DNA from: Tetrastigma voinierianum | Taxonomy: Eukaryota > Streptophyta > Magnoliopsida > Vitales > Vitaceae | Assembly (NCBI GenBank): GCA_016808115.1 | Contig: JAEQBH010004667.1 | Span: 42,501-106,500, forward strand | Direction of reading: 5' to 3' | Length of the DNA: 64,000 nucleotides | Shown here: positions 36,976 to 49,759 of the stretch, piece by piece | How positions within the stretch are numbered: position 1 is the stretch's first letter | How the letters are laid out: every line of letters starts with the position of its first letter | Made by a program: the position numbers and the translations under genes | Notes under the pieces: generated by a model | Databases searched by the model: none | What the model was told of the DNA's origin: nothing | The model's input: the letters and a program-made list of their open reading frames with translations, nothing else

Positions 36976-38489
36976 ATATAATCAAATCGAAACTGTTTCA
37001 AGCGGTCTGGCGGCCTGTGCACATCGAACAACACTTTTTCCTACTCCATACTAATGCATTTAAAAACTCCTGACCACCAGGAAGTCTGAAGAACAATATC
37101 ACCCCAAATCCGACAAAGCGAGATCAAGTATATCACGGAGGGAGACCCAGCAATGCTATTGAGGATTTGTAAGTGGCTTACCAAGTCGGAAATGCGATGG
37201 TATGAGAACAAAATTCGGCTGGACAAGAAAACCTGGCGAAGCAGCCAGGAGCTTGTGAGAGGCACAGTGGCTGAGAGCAAACGGCTGGGAGCTTGGCAGT
37301 ATTGGAGAGTCAAGAAGTGTTGGAGATGTGAAAAGGTGCAGTTCTTGGATTAAAAACCCCGAATTGCCCAAATTGTAGGGTGTCTTAGGTACACTTTAAT
37401 GGTGTAAATTTTCATTCTTCTGCAGGATTTGCAAGTAAGGTGTCTTAGGTACACACTTAAATGATGTCTGCGGTACACTTTGCTCTTGCATCACCGAGTA
37501 AGTTGTCTTAGGTACCGTTTAGGAATTATGCGTACACTTGTTCTGGCCGATTTTTTCTTTTCTCTTTTTTATTATTATTTTGAATATATATATATAGATA
37601 TTTTCACTTTGGAACAGTGGTGCCGATGTACAATTTGGCCTTTTCAACTGCCTTTCATCCCGGGCTTCGCTGCATGTTCACTTTTTCTCTTGTTCAGATT
37701 CCACAACTGACTGTATTCGTAGAATTAGTCACTGTAATTCATTCTTGGGATACGTTCAATCTCTCCGTAGGATCCATTCTTTGTTACCTTCACTCGGGGT
37801 TCCTAGGGTTGAATGGACTCGAGCAACTTTAAGCTCAAAATGGGTGCAAGGGATGAGACAATATGAATTCACGCAGTGTGCAAAAGAAATAATGGCTGTC
37901 GTTTTGATTATGAAAGATGCTCCATAAAGGCTATGATGCATGAAGTTAACATGACCAGCTAAATTGATGCACAATTGGGAACAAAAGCAGCAAGATCGGA
38001 GAAAATTTGACCATAAGTGCATGGTTTGTGTGGCTTGATAAGGTAGAATGTCTAAGGGGCGTCCACGAAGAACACAAAGCTTGTTGTGTATGCTCGTTAA
38101 GATGTGCATGCGATAAGATGATGTAGAGTGTATGAAATCATGCGGGTATGTACATTGCGGGTGAAACATAATACTTCCAAAGGCATATTTTGAAATTTGA
38201 CCCACGAACATATCGCAGCGCATGATTCACGTTCAACCGATTAATACACCTACATGACGAAACATGCATTTGCCCTCGATGCATAAAACAAAAGTACCTG
38301 ATAGAAATTTGGAGGTAGTATAGAAACAAGGACCCCAAGGAATAATTTTTTTTTTTTTATGTTTATTTTTTTTTTTATAACTTATGGAACAGCAAAAGAA
38401 GTAAAAATACGAGAAATATAAAGCAAGAACGAAAATAGAAATTAAAAAAAAATAAAACTATATACAACAAGGTGAGAACGAATTTACTT
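36976..38489 (-). other. Athila-2 pol-env spacer with LTR motif copies
   Basis: Non-coding between the end of pol and the env-like start. It contains exact GGTGTCTTAGGTACAC copies at 37379-37394 and 37439-37454 and a variant at 37502-37517, the motif that forms the U3 array of this element's LTR (46971-47046). Poly-T tracts (38345-38378) are near the pol end. The frames here lack motifs. Confidence 0.7.
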
Positions 38490-41400
38490 GGAAGGAAAGT
38501 GCTGGTAGAGCGGATCTACCAAATCTTCACTATGCTCTTGAGGATTGAAATGTTCAAGGAATGGTTTGAGGCGTTGGCCATTCACTTTGAATGATTTTCG
38601 GTGTCAGTTTTCAATCTCCGCGACTCCGTATGGATAAACTGCTTTGCGATGAATGGGCGATCAATGAGAGCGAGCTTGCCGGAAATAAATCTGTGGGCTG
38701 TGATACCTTCGGTTGGGTTCGAATGTTTTTCCCTAGCAATAGATTTGTCATGTGAAGCAGCTTGAGCCGCTCTTTGTAAGTGAGGAGCTTTCTCGACTCT
38801 CTCCTCGATTCTTGAGTTCATTTAGGCTGCGGCAATGGCTGCTTACCTTGAGACATCCAGGAATTAAAGTTCTAATAGCCTTGATGAAAGCTCTATGTTC
38901 CATTTCATTTGGAGATGACAAGCCTTTTCCATAAACAGAAGCCTATAGGAGACATACCAGAATGGTTTTAAAGCGTCACGATAGGCCCAAGAGCGTCGCG
39001 AGTCGAAGAGACCGATCTTGCGATTTGGAGCAGTAGATTTTTCAAAAATATGTTTTATCTCCTATTAGCTAGTTTGCGGCAATGAATTGATCTGTGGGTG
39101 ATATCTTTGTGGAAACTTTATGGGTGACTCCATATTTTTTAAAAGATTTTCAAAAGATGTCGATTACAAAAATAGATCCGCCCATCCTTGATAATTACCG
39201 CGAGGTACTTTCAGGCCCGAGAAAAATGTGTTCCTTGACAAATTTTAAAACAACTTTGTGATCATTAGTTCTCGTCGGAATAGCCTCAACCCACTTAGAT
39301 ACGTAATCAACAAATAACAGAATGTAAAGATACCCACAAGAAGGGGAAAAGGCCCGTAAAAATTAATACCCCCAACGGTGAAATTTGATAATTAGAATTG
39401 GAGTAAGAGGAATCATGTTTCTTTTTGTGATTCCGCCTAATTATTGTATAGTCTGATTTTGCAAAACCGAAACAATCCTTGAATAAGGTAGGCCAGTAAA
39501 AACCAGCCTGCAAAATTTTATCTCTTTGTTTTCCATGGAAAATGCCCTCCACGAAAACTTGAATGTGAAAGTTAAAGATTCTATCTGTTCATCATTAGGT
39601 ACACATCTTCTCATTATTTGATCTAGGTATTTAAATGAATCTGGATCATCAAAGTAATATGTCTTAATGTCTGTCAAAGGCTCCTTTTACGTTGAGAGTC
39701 AAAATTGGGAATTTGGAATGCGGCGAAGTAACCAGTATGATTCCATGATATCGACGCCATGGGCAATGAGCAGACGAGTTGCTCATCGGAAAACTACTCG
39801 CATCGGGATGCTAGGAGAATTGGATTGGAACTAATCGAGATAAATGATCGCGAACACATTCTCCTTGGCCCACACTCTTTGATGGTCAAGTTAAATTCTT
39901 AGCATGGCCAAATCCCACCCTAGTTAAGCGGCTTTGTATCTGCTTAGAAGTAAATGCTTGAGGCTGACCTCAGTCGTGAAAATGGTTACAGGAGGCTAAC
40001 AATGTATATTATAAATTTTTTCTAGAGGCAAGACAACAAATTAGAAACTCTTTTACATGAGTCGTATGGTTGGCTGACCAGTCTAGTGTCTTCTTGGCAT
40101 AATAAATCCACGAAAGCATTTTGTCTTCCTTTATTCTGCTGACCCTATAGCATAATGCTAGGCGTCACACGTGATCTCGAATGGAAGGTCCCGATTAGGA
40201 ACCGCGATGGGGCCAAGCACTAACATGTTTGAGTTTAGTAAAGCAATGTCACAAGCTTGTGACCGCATGTGAAAGGACATCTTTACTAAGCGAGGAATTA
40301 CATAAGGAATGACTATAGCCTTGAAATCCAGCTATAAACCTCCTATAGAAACCGGCTATGACCCAAGAATGACCTTATGTCTCTAACACACTTAGGAGTG
40401 GGTAGGTTTGAAATCACGACTCGACTTTGGCCTTATCAACTAATTCCATCTTTGATACTATATGGCACAAAACGTTCCTTGTGTTACCATGAAGCCAGCA
40501 TTTTTCCCGATTTAACCTGAATTTTTCTCTTGACACTTTTCCAAAACCTTCGTAAATTCTCCAAGCGGTCATGAATGAGTCACCAAAAAGCGAGAAATCA
40601 TCCATGAAAATTTCCAAAATGTGATTTACATCATGTCCTAAAGGTTATCGTGCAGATTGAAAAGTTCGAGGTGCATTGCATAATCGAGGGCATTTTCTAA
40701 AAGCGAAGGTACGAAAAGGACAGTGAATGTAGTTTCTTGATCTTCCAAAGCTATCTCAATTGATTGTACCACGGTACCCATCGAGAAAACAATAAAATTC
40801 ATGCCCGCCACTCTCTCTAACATTTGATCGACAAATGGAAGGGAAAGTGGTCTTTCTAGGACATGGTAAGTTTCCTATAATCTATGCACACCTCCATCTG
40901 AAGTGACACGAGTGGGAATAGGCTCATTATTTTCATTAGCGACTCTGAAGTGACTCGGACCTAACTAGGAACTACATGTGTTGGGCCTTCGCTTCTTATC
41001 TTGCAATAGGAGTATGCGCCCTACATCGAGAGTTTTAAAACTACTTCTTTACCGCTTCTTTCATTATTGGCTTCAATGTCTACGTGGTTGCCTAGAAGGT
41101 TTGACATCCTCCTCTAAGTGAATTCTGTATTGTGCGAGATCAAGGACTAATTCCCTTAATATCTCTACTTGATTGTCCGACTGAAGCGGAGTTATGTGGG
41201 TTTCAATATCTCCAAAAGTTGATTTTCTTGATTCAATTCTAAGGAAGAAGATATGATTACCGGAAAAGTGTCCTCTTCTCCTAAGAAGGCATATTTGAGC
41301 TGTGATGGTAAGGGTTTTAGCTCGAGCTTAGGGTGCCTCTCGGAGCGAGTGCCTTGTCCTCATTTGGTGTGATGTGGTTTGAGTTGGGGTGCCCTTCAGT

Positions 41401-42100
41401 GGCTTCCTAATACTTCGTTATGCTTGATTATAGGTGTAGAAACTCGACTCGGTGTGGTCCTTCCTCATCAGCAAGAATGACCAAACATGACTTAAGTGGA
41501 TCATCCATGTGAAGTATCAGTATTTTTGTACCCGCAGAATCAACCGTATTGACTTCACACATATCTTTGCTTCATCCCCCATTCCTTATTAACATTGAAA
41601 ATATTGATTAACGGTCATATTACAAGCGATAGTGTCATCGGAGCCTGCTCTACAATGTATAATGGCATTAGCCGGTTGCCAAGAATGGTCTACCAGAATT
41701 CTTTAGGCCCAGGTTCCTTGGTTTACCACGAGTGAGTGTCACTTCAACAAAATCACGGGAAGTAAGGGTGTCCACTTGTACCAATACATCCTTCACTATC
41801 CCCCTAGGAATTTTTACACTACGGTCAGCTAATTGGAGGGTGATATTAGTTGGCTCTAATTCTCACAACCTAGGTCCCTTTGCTGAATCGGTAACAAATT
41901 AACACACTTGCCCCTAAGTCCACTAGTGCGTGTCCCTGACTTTGAATTCCCTACTCTTATAGAAATAGTAGGGCTTCTTTGGAGTCTTTGTATTTTGGAA
42001 GCCCGAGTTGTTTCGAAATTAATAAATGGGTGTTCGGTCATGAAGAGCCTCCTTGACTCTAATTTCCTTTTATCGTGCCTGAATCCTTTAGAAATTTAGC
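38490..42100 (-). pseudogene. Athila-2 pol remnant (protease, RT, RNase H, integrase)
   Basis: Minus-strand gypsy polyprotein. Protease: a DLGAS active-site stretch near 41925, followed by NLLPI-like residues. RT: MLERVAGMNF (40823), EDQETTFT (about 40740), and EIFMDDFSLFGDSF (40615-40575) with the MDD active site. RNase H: degraded, about 40180-39900. Integrase: KILQAGFYWPTLFKD (about 39515-39470) is the zinc-finger region; the core is poorly preserved. The C-terminal end has PFIAKQ (about 38665) and stops near 38490 after a HFPSK-type end. It matches the Athila-1 pol order. Multiple frame changes exclude function. Confidence 0.88.
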
Positions 42101-44060
42101 ATATGATGGAGATTTTCTTAATGGCATGTAAAAAGGAATGTTCGGTTTCTTGCTTGAACAACTCATAAATCTCAGCATGGTTATTCACTTTCTTTGGTGC
42201 TCTCAGCCTATGAGGATATGGAGCTGGAGGGATTTGGGTAGCCTTATTTTCCTCTGACTCACCATCAACAACATTTGTCCTAGGGACATAAGGCTTGTCT
42301 GATACCTCATCCTCTCTGACCAATTCACTTTGAGATTCTTGTAATGGTTCTTTGGTTAGAATGGTTTTGTCAACTACCTTCACAAGCCCGAAGTGGTAGC
42401 TGACCTTACAATGTTAGTACCCTCACTTGAACCTAAACTTCCCACCTGCTTGTTTTGACCTTGTGGATTTTGGATGGAGTTGAGATGGAAGTTTCCACTT
42501 TCTCTTGTTGAAGGAAGGTTACCTATAGACGAGGTTAACTTGGTTATACGGGATCTCACATCATTCGAGCAGTTGGTCTGTGTTTGTGGATTGCTGGGTT
42601 TATATGACGTATGCTTGATATCCTCGGACTCTTGTGGAGGTTGATATGGTTGTGGTGATGGGTTTACCTTGATTTGGTGGTGAAACCTTGATTAGGGTTC
42701 ACGGGAAACCAGCAGGGGCCTTGATTTTGAAATGGTGGAGTGGAGATTTGTAAAGCCATGGTTTTGGTAATGAGGACCTTGGTTGTTTGGCAAATTATTT
42801 GGCCACTCCTTCATTTCTCGACTAAGTGGGAGTGCTTACCCATCGAGGATTATATGTTTGGAGTATGGAGGGTGAAAGGTTTCCTTTGGTAATTAAGGAG
42901 CGTTGGCTTGCTCACATTTGAATTGCACCTTTTACTTGAGGAAGGTTTGGAAGGCCTTGATAGTGAATGTAGGATCATCGCGCATAATGCATGGCTCCTC
43001 CGCTCTGGAGTCAGTGGAGTCACAGGGTACTTGAGGCACACTAGTTACCTCATGTACCTTTTTCATCTCTATGGCCTCCAATTTCCTTGTTAAAGTGGCA
43101 ATTTTTGCTTGTAACTCATCATTTTCTCTTAAGTGATGGATTAGCCCCGCTGATATGTTATGCACTTTGCGGTGTCTATGGAAGTGTTAGTCAAACAGAG
43201 TTCGAGGCATTCTACGCTATAGTGTCAAAAAAGTTGGATTTAGCCCACTAGCACTCTTTTCATAGAATTAGCTGCACCACGTCATACGGATGTCGCATTT
43301 TATTATTCAGGATAATCCTTGATGAAATGCGCACATATTTGTCCTACATCGATCCATGGTGAGGGATAGCATGGAGAAGGTCCTTGTATCTTCCCATGCC
43401 AGCGTGAGTTCACGGCTTTTGAGAAAAATTACGGAATTGCTCATGAGCATTAGTGCGTGCGAAGGGAAAAATTTGTTGGAATTCACTCATGTTTTCCCAT
43501 GTAAGGTGGAATTAGGTCACGAGGAATGAAACCAGTTTGGCCTTCTCCTTTAAAGCAAAATAAAACCAAGCAGTTATGTGGAGAGGTGAACCGGTGGAGA
43601 GGAATGCACTGCGAGACATCCTCTGAAGTCCTCGCCAAATGAGTAAGGGTTCTTAGATTCAAACACTTGGTACACGAGGTAGAAGGCGGGATCATTTAAG
43701 GCTTCATCGAAATTGATTGGCCTCTTTAGGAAGGCGAATACAAGAATTGGTTGTGAGGATTTCTTTGGGGTTGTAGGATTTCTCGAAGAGGGTTCTTTCT
43801 ACGTTAAGCCCGAAAGGCGGTGGACTATGTTGATTACTGGCGAAGGTTACCGACCACCTTCTAGCCTTTGGGTTTCTTGGTAGTGTGGCATCACCTCCAT
43901 GTTAGGAGTTCATAGGAATCCTTGTGTGTGTTAACGGGAATCCTTGGTATGTTCATTAAATACTTGTTCTTGATTCAGGGAAGATCCATTTGAGGTGAAA
44001 TATTATCTTGAGCAAAACTACTTACGACTTATTATGGATTGCTCGAGTTTCTAGGATATG
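42101..44060 (-). pseudogene. Athila-2 gag remnant
   Basis: On the minus strand: LKEKAK-type stretch near 43555, TWENMSEF near 43495, RYKDLLHAIPHHG near 43370 (the RxKxLLxxCPHHG motif of Athila/Tat Gag, with the Cys lost), and a coiled-coil-like frame 43165-42932 with ELQAKIATLTRKLEAIEMKK. The 42383-42096 frame contains PPAPYPHRLRAPKK, the Pro-rich linker that precedes protease. Gag and pol appear to have formed one polyprotein. Confidence 0.8.
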
Positions 44061-44237
44061 CAATTGACTAGTCGGTGTTTCGTTCTGCAACCCAAGCGAC
44101 ATGCACTAAGGTCCACTTTACGTATAAGGAAACACCCACTAAGAATTTTCATAAAACTAATTAAAAGAAAGTAGAGAGCGTCTAGGATTTGCAATGCGAT
44201 TGCAAATTACCTCTATCTCGTCGGATCAACTTGATTG

Positions 44238-44264
44238 GTCGCCCTCCCGACGACGGCGCGAAAA
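44238..44264 (-). other. Athila-2 primer-binding site
   Basis: Directly outside the 5' LTR end, the minus strand reads TTTTCGCGCCGTCGTCGGGA, close to the Athila/Tat-type site TGGCGCCGTTGCCGGGG. Unlike Athila-1, it is outside the LTR and so in the expected place. Confidence 0.75.
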
Positions 44265-44934
44265 TGCGTCCTTATTGGTATCTTAGAATTCTATTCCCAG
44301 CGTAGGAATTCTGAGGTTGTCTCGCATTGTAATCTTGTGGGAATCCACGGATCATCTCCACGGTGGTCGATTTAGTTGATCGATGGGAGGCTACTCTCCC
44401 CGAAAAGTGTGATTTAACGAGAATTGTAGAGATTTGTGTTTGATCGAATGGTTGATTGGTTTTGAATGTTTTAAAGAAGCGAGGAAAGACAATTCTTTGG
44501 GATTTTAGGGTTACGATTAGTGCCACAAAAGTGCTATTTTAGACCCATGTTAGATAGGTTTAGTGCTTTTTCTTCAATCTTGTCATTATGCCCGATTGAA
44601 GTGTTCAAGTCTTCTTAGTTTCACTTATGCGGTTTAGAGGTTATTTTTGGTTGTTTGGGGTTTTTTGGCGTACTTTGGTTGTTCGATATCGAGACATATG
44701 ATGAATCATAAAGATTGAACTTGATTGTCAACCATCGATCATACGAAATCAAAGAGAGAATGAAGGCAAAGTAAAGAAAAATCAATGCGATGGGGAGCGG
44801 AGGCAATGTAGTGAAGATCGGCGATTCCGGGGAATTTATTTGGAATTGCGAAAGTTTATTTGGTTCGCGGATTCCATGATCATAAGCGAAAATTGTAATC
44901 TATGAAGGTATTAATTTTCATTTAGACTCCGGGT

Positions 44935-45145
44935 TTTAAGCTAAAGCACTATTCTAGCGAATTTTGCATTTTAAGCTACTCCGCGAAGAATTTCGCTAAG
45001 CTAATGAAATTTAGCTATCGCAAATTACTTGATACTGCGAAATTTACGGTTGTATCTCTTGGTGATTCGCTACTTTGGCGAAATTTTAAACTAATAGCGG
45101 AAATTTTAGCTACATAGCGAAATTTTTGTGCCTAGCGAAATTCAC
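44935..45145. repeat. AGCGAAATTT motif array in U3 of the solo LTR
   Basis: Repeated short words: TAGCGAATTTT, GCGAAGAATTTCGC, TGCGAAATTTAC, GGCGAAATTTTAA, AGCGGAAATTTT, AGCGAAATTTTTG and AGCGAAATTC. Some are inverted (TTTCGCTAAGC). The array ends about 120 bp before the TATA box. Confidence 0.75.
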
Positions 45146-45264
45146 TGCCTTATCATACTTTTGTAATTAATGCAAGCAGGCTTCATTTTGGTGTATTACT
45201 CCTTGTCCACTAATTTTAGCCAAATGTTAAGAGCTTTGTTGTAGTTTCACATAAATGGGTGGCC

Positions 45265-45272
45265 TATATAAA
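45265..45272 (+). promoter_or_regulatory. Putative TATA box of the solo LTR
   Basis: GGCCTATATAAACCCCC, a textbook plant TATA context, is downstream of the AGCGAAATTT array. Confidence 0.75.
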
Positions 45273-46806
45273 CCCCCATAGTTTTGTAACCACTAGCGAA
45301 ATTAGAGAGAAATCTTTTGGCACATTTTTACTTTTATGTAAATATCTGTAGAACTTTAGTTGGGGTTTGGTTTTTCTCTCTTCTCTCTCCTCTTTCCTTA
45401 TTTTCTTGGTACACTTGAACACCACCTCTTGAGGATAATGACTCAAGAGATGTAGCTAAAACCTCTTTCTTTGAAAGAGGAAGGAAGCTAACGGTAGTGG
45501 GGCATATACGGAGTTGTCTCTTGTGTTAAAGATTCTGATCTTGTGTTTATGACCTTTATCTTCTCAAAATATGGTTGAATAGATTGAATGTTATTGATGC
45601 CAATACTTACCATCTTTAGGATACGGTCTGCCTTATTGCTAGATGTCTTGTGGTTCATTAGATGGTCTTTACGAGCCATTGAAATGATATTTAATGTTAG
45701 GGTTTCAAAGCGCAAAGGGCGCTAGATGCATGTTATCTGTGTTGACTCGAATAGGAGTTGATTTTAAGAGAGATTGAGTTTGCTAGTTAAACATAGATCG
45801 GTTGTGAGCGGGTATGGGTTGCTTGTCATAGCGAGGATAAAACCAGGGACACTTGTTTGCCCTAAGTTACCAAGTTAGTGACCTAAATCTTCAAAGTTAA
45901 CTTTTCACACTTCATTTTCGGTTTTTTCTGATTAATCGGTTTTCAAACTCATCGCACTTGTTTTGAAACAAAAATCAAAAGTCGAATAGAAGCCTTACCT
46001 TCTTGCACTTATACCGTCATTCTTAGGATGAAAACCCGTCCGTGTTCGATACTAGACCTTTATCTTTGCCGGTAGCTTGACTACGACGGTAGGAGGAACT
46101 TAGAGTATATAAATTTTTGTTGATTTTAGCTCGACTCTTTGTGGCACGAATCGAGATTCGGCTCACTTCGATCATGTAAGTCCACTTTCTTATTTCCTGA
46201 GCTAAATCCCAGATTAGGTGATAAATAGTCTTTGATGGAGAATTTATCTTTAAATGCTCTTTGGAAAATAAGGATGATTGAATGATACTAAGCACTTGTC
46301 CCCAATTAATACGAACCCCTCACTTGCACATTATGATCAAACGCAGCGTGTACGAGGATATCTTGTTCACGAGTTGCTTCGAGAATATATGATAAGGATT
46401 TAAAATGTGTCTTGTAGTGATTAACATCCTACAATCCATTAAAGTTCAAAAGAGGAATTGAGAGACTATGCCGTAGCCCATTAGGGTGAGTTTCCCAGTA
46501 AATTCAATGATGGGGTTTAGAACTCCATAGGAAGCTTATAAGAACAATTAATTAAAAGGGGTTAATCATAAAACAATACTTTGAAGAAATCGAGGAATGC
46601 ACTTGTAAAACACAGAATGAAGATATGAAATACTATGATTGAAAAGAAAAATTATTCTGAAAGATTACAAATACTTGAATCAAAACTTCCAAAGAGTAGA
46701 AAACTTGATCTGAATCCTCCCTGAACTTGACTCAAAATGGAGAGAAAGCCAGCTATATGAAAACCCTAACCCCAGAAGTCGAGAACTTCTCTCCCTCTCT
46801 CCTTTG

Positions 46807-46819
46807 CCTTTTATACTCC
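46807..46819 (-). promoter_or_regulatory. Putative TATA box, Athila-2 5' LTR
   Basis: The minus strand reads GGAGTATAAAAGG, about 150-240 bp downstream (on the minus strand) of the GGTGTCTTAGGTACAC array. Confidence 0.75.
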
Positions 46820-46970
46820 CTTTTTAATGTCATCACTTGTTCAAGGTGATTGACAAATTATGCCCTGCGTTAGGATCTAATTACGCTCCATTCCGCACTT
46901 CTCACCATGTATGTCAGTGCGCTTTAGCCTGGTGTCTGGTACACTTTTCTTCTTGTCAGATTTCTGATCG

Positions 46971-47046
46971 GGTGTCTTAGGTACACTTTTTGGGTGTCTT
47001 AGGTACACTACCTTGTCACTTTTTTAGCAAGGTGTCTTAGGTACAC
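46971..47046. repeat. GGTGTCTTAGGTACAC array in the Athila-2 LTR
   Basis: Exact copies at 46971-46986, 46993-47008 and 47031-47046, plus variants such as GGTGTCTGGTACAC (46931). In the 3' LTR the array is eroded (33470-33509) and cut by the solo LTR. GTAC at the core is palindromic. Confidence 0.85.
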
Positions 47047-47305
47047 ATAAATGGTGTAAATTTTACTCTCTGGTGCTTTTAGCATTGATGGAGTCAGAGA
47101 CTTCATCAATTGTTCGCCCATCCTCGATGCTTCATATTGGCTTCCGGACATAAATCCTTGTGCATATGTTTTGGGCTGAAAGACATGCACAAGTCTAAAA
47201 ACACACAAGAAATTGAAAGTACCTATCCTTATGCCGAATGTGTGTAAATTGTGATTTGGATGTGCTAAATTCTACTATAATTATTGCTCAAATGTGTATT
47301 CATCA

Positions 47306-48230
47306 CACAGCTCCATTCAGAAGAGCATGAAAGAAAGAGAAGAGCAAGGAACCTCCAGCAAAAGTTCAGAGAAGAGGTTTATGAAAAAGAATTGAAGAGA
47401 AAGGGGATCAACAATGGGAAGAAAGAGATGAGCAGAGAGAGAAGAGTATATGGCTGGAGATGAGAAAGAAGAAGGGAATCGCGATAGGAGCAAGAGATGA
47501 GCGAAGGGAAGAGCGGATGAAAAGATCCTGGAGCGACAAGAGGAAAAATTCAGAAGGAAATGGAAATAGATCAAGAAGATCCTGCGAAGAATTAAAAGTT
47601 AAATACCATGAATCATTCTACAACAATCGGAGTATGATCGTGATTCTCAACTCATAAACTCATAAAGGAAAGGGTTAGAGATCGAAAATTTAAGATAAGG
47701 AATGAGATCAAGGGATTGAGTTCCTATACGTATCGATGTTCGGATTTCGAAAGGATGGGACGGAGATCAGGCTTGATGATAAAAGATGCCTTGAGGGAAG
47801 AGAAAGTCGGCTTGAAAATTTGGATTTGATCAGCAACAATCTTTCCAAATTTTTTAAGTCATGGCGAGAAATAAGACGCCACGATGAACCTGCCCCAGGC
47901 GCGAGACAAGATGATGAACAAAAGATTGATCTCACAAATGAATTGATCCTTGAAGAACAGATCGAAAGGGAGAATGACAAGAAGAAGAAAGAAGGCGAAG
48001 TAATTTGTTCAAATCCTAATTTGGCCACCCTTGATCTGGATCACTCGACATCTTTGCTTTCCATCACTCAAAAGAAAAAAATAGACCTTCCATTGATTTA
48101 TCATTCCCTGCTTCACGATTGTTGTTCTCAACTGTTGCATCACATCATGAATAAAACAAGAAAAGTTGTGAAAAAGAAAATGTTTGCTAGCTTGCAGTTA
48201 GATTTTTTTTGCTTGACTTGTTAGGAAAAT
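47306..48230 (+). pseudogene. Athila-1 env-like/third ORF remnant, part 2
   Basis: This continues the third open frame after the Athila-2 insertion. 47306-47560 is very rich in Lys, Arg and Glu in all plus frames (coiled-coil-like). The 162-residue frame 47736-48224 reads LENLDLISNNLSKFFKSWRE and NDKKKKEGE, then a hydrophobic, His-rich end. No known domain or signal is recognised. The frame is the longest intact one in the Athila-1 interior, but chance cannot be excluded. Confidence 0.5.
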
Positions 48231-49759
48231 AAGATTAAGATTTAGTTCAAGAATGAAAATGCTGAAATATCATAATCTGAACTAGTTGAAGTAGTTTGAT
48301 TAGGAGATAAACTTGAACACAAATAATTGCAAAAGCGAGGGGCGGGAATAAAGAAAGCTGGAATTTAGGAATATTTCTTGTTATGTTTTAAATTCGAGTT
48401 TAGTTGCAAAAATTGGAAAATTAGTTATTCTTGATGGAAACAAAAATACTTAGTTAAAATAATGTAAGTAGGCAGTGAATAAATCTGAGTCTTGAAGAAA
48501 TAATACGTGATTAGCAAAACTTATGAGCTTTTGACATGAATTAGGAACATCTTAAGAATTCGGGATTTAGAGTCCTGATCCTAGAACTTGTTTGATTATT
48601 GATTGAGGCGGAATCCTAGGGTGAGAAAACAACCAACGAGGGAAATGATAGAGCCGTCCTTAATGACGAGCCTTTTTAAGCCTACCCTCGAAATATGCTT
48701 AAGCATATTCTCTAGTTCACGATTTGAGCCAAATAAGCTGATTTCTTCAATAAGCGACAATTGAAAAGCGAAATTCTCCCTTGCAATAAACTGCGAGTAA
48801 AGAACCCCGAATTATCAGTTTCTAATTTCATAAAAGTTTAGTATAAAGGAAGAAACAAGTTTGGAATAATATTTCAAAATTTTGACAAGAAGGGGTTGAA
48901 GAAGTAAAAAGCTGACTAGTGAAATAAGGAATAAGTTTTGTCTTGTGGCCTATTTCACGCCAGGCAATTAAGCTCGTAGGGGTGTTTTAACACTAGCACC
49001 TAATGTCATTGGTATGGGAGTTGCTAGCGAAAGTTCTCTAAGAGTAATAAGAAAGCCTAAGAAGACAAAGCATTGCACTATTCCAAATCTTAGAAATAAA
49101 AGCAAAGGTTAAAGAACAAAAGAATCACTGAATCAAGTACATATGGAAGTTTTGAAATTTCCATAAAGAAGAAATTCCAAAGAGGAATCAGGCTAAGATT
49201 GAGGGCAATCGTAGGAGCAAAAGAAGAAAAGGAAGAAGTTGGAGGCAACAATGTGAGAGACAAGATAGAAGCGGGTAATTTACAACCTAAATTTCTCCAT
49301 TATCTACCCAATTACCTAAACCCGACATTACAAACTGAAAGACCTCATTGATTTTTGAGAGTTGAATTTACCTACATTAGTGGAGATGATATGAAAAACA
49401 AGCATATGGAACTTTGATAAGCGATCCCCAAGAAAAATTCGAGAAGATTAACTTAATTCAACATAAAGTTGAAAAGGATTGATGACACGCACACACGAGA
49501 ACAAGACTTGTTAAATAAAGCGTTTTAAATACATTAGTTTATCGAAATTTTGTAATAAAAGTACTGTATGTATTCTTTGCATCAGAAACTGAAATTTAAA
49601 TAATAGTGATATCTTTTTAATTCGGAGTTAGAAGGTAGAATGAGAAAGGCGTGGAATAAATCATAAAATGTCATAAAATTTTCCTAGCTTATTTGTTTGA
49701 GAATGAACAATTCTTTCTTTTCTTTTGCTTAGGAATGAAAAATTTAAGTTTAGGGAATT
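48231..49759 (+). other. Athila-1 3' non-coding internal region with polypurine tract
   Basis: No protein motif is seen. The stretch ends TTTAAGTTTAGGGAATT (49743-49759) directly before the LTR start, which corresponds to the TAAGTTTGGGG-type tract before Athila 3' LTRs. The rest is AT-rich without recognisable features. Confidence 0.65.

Larger units (their letters stand above)
44525..46212 (+). mobile_element. Solo LTR inside the Athila-2 5' LTR
   Basis: The Athila-2 LTR match breaks near GATTAGTGCC (44524) and resumes at GATAAATAGTCTTTGATGG (46222). The insert is plus-oriented: a motif array, a TATA box (45265-45272), a C+T-rich run (45370-45400), and a GTGTTCGATACTAGACC stretch (46043) of the kind found near Athila/Tat LTR ends. 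It differs from the solo LTR in the other Athila-2 LTR, so the two events were separate. Borders are approximate. Confidence 0.65.
32390..47305 (-). mobile_element. Athila-2: Athila/Tat-like element nested in Athila-1
   Basis: On the minus strand: 5' LTR (47305-44265), primer site, gag, pol, spacer with motif copies, env-like region, 3' LTR (35201-32390). Flanks read CTCAG (32385-32389) and CACAG (47306-47310), a target-site duplication with one mismatch. Joining the flanks restores a continuous charged stretch of the Athila-1 third frame. Each LTR is interrupted by a different solo LTR. The LTR is about 1.4 kb without those insertions. Confidence 0.88.
44265..47305 (-). repeat. Athila-2 5' LTR, interrupted
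   Basis: The minus strand begins TGATGAATACACA (47305) and ends GGACGCA (44265), followed by the primer site. It contains three exact copies of the GGTGTCTTAGGTACAC motif upstream of the TATA box. A 1.7-kb foreign block (about 44525-46212) lies within. LTR borders match the 3' LTR at both ends. Confidence 0.87.

Noticed and set aside
37756..38223. 155-residue minus-strand frame
   Set aside because: It lies in the Athila-2 pol-env spacer and has no similarity I recognise; composition is unlike the neighbouring pol.
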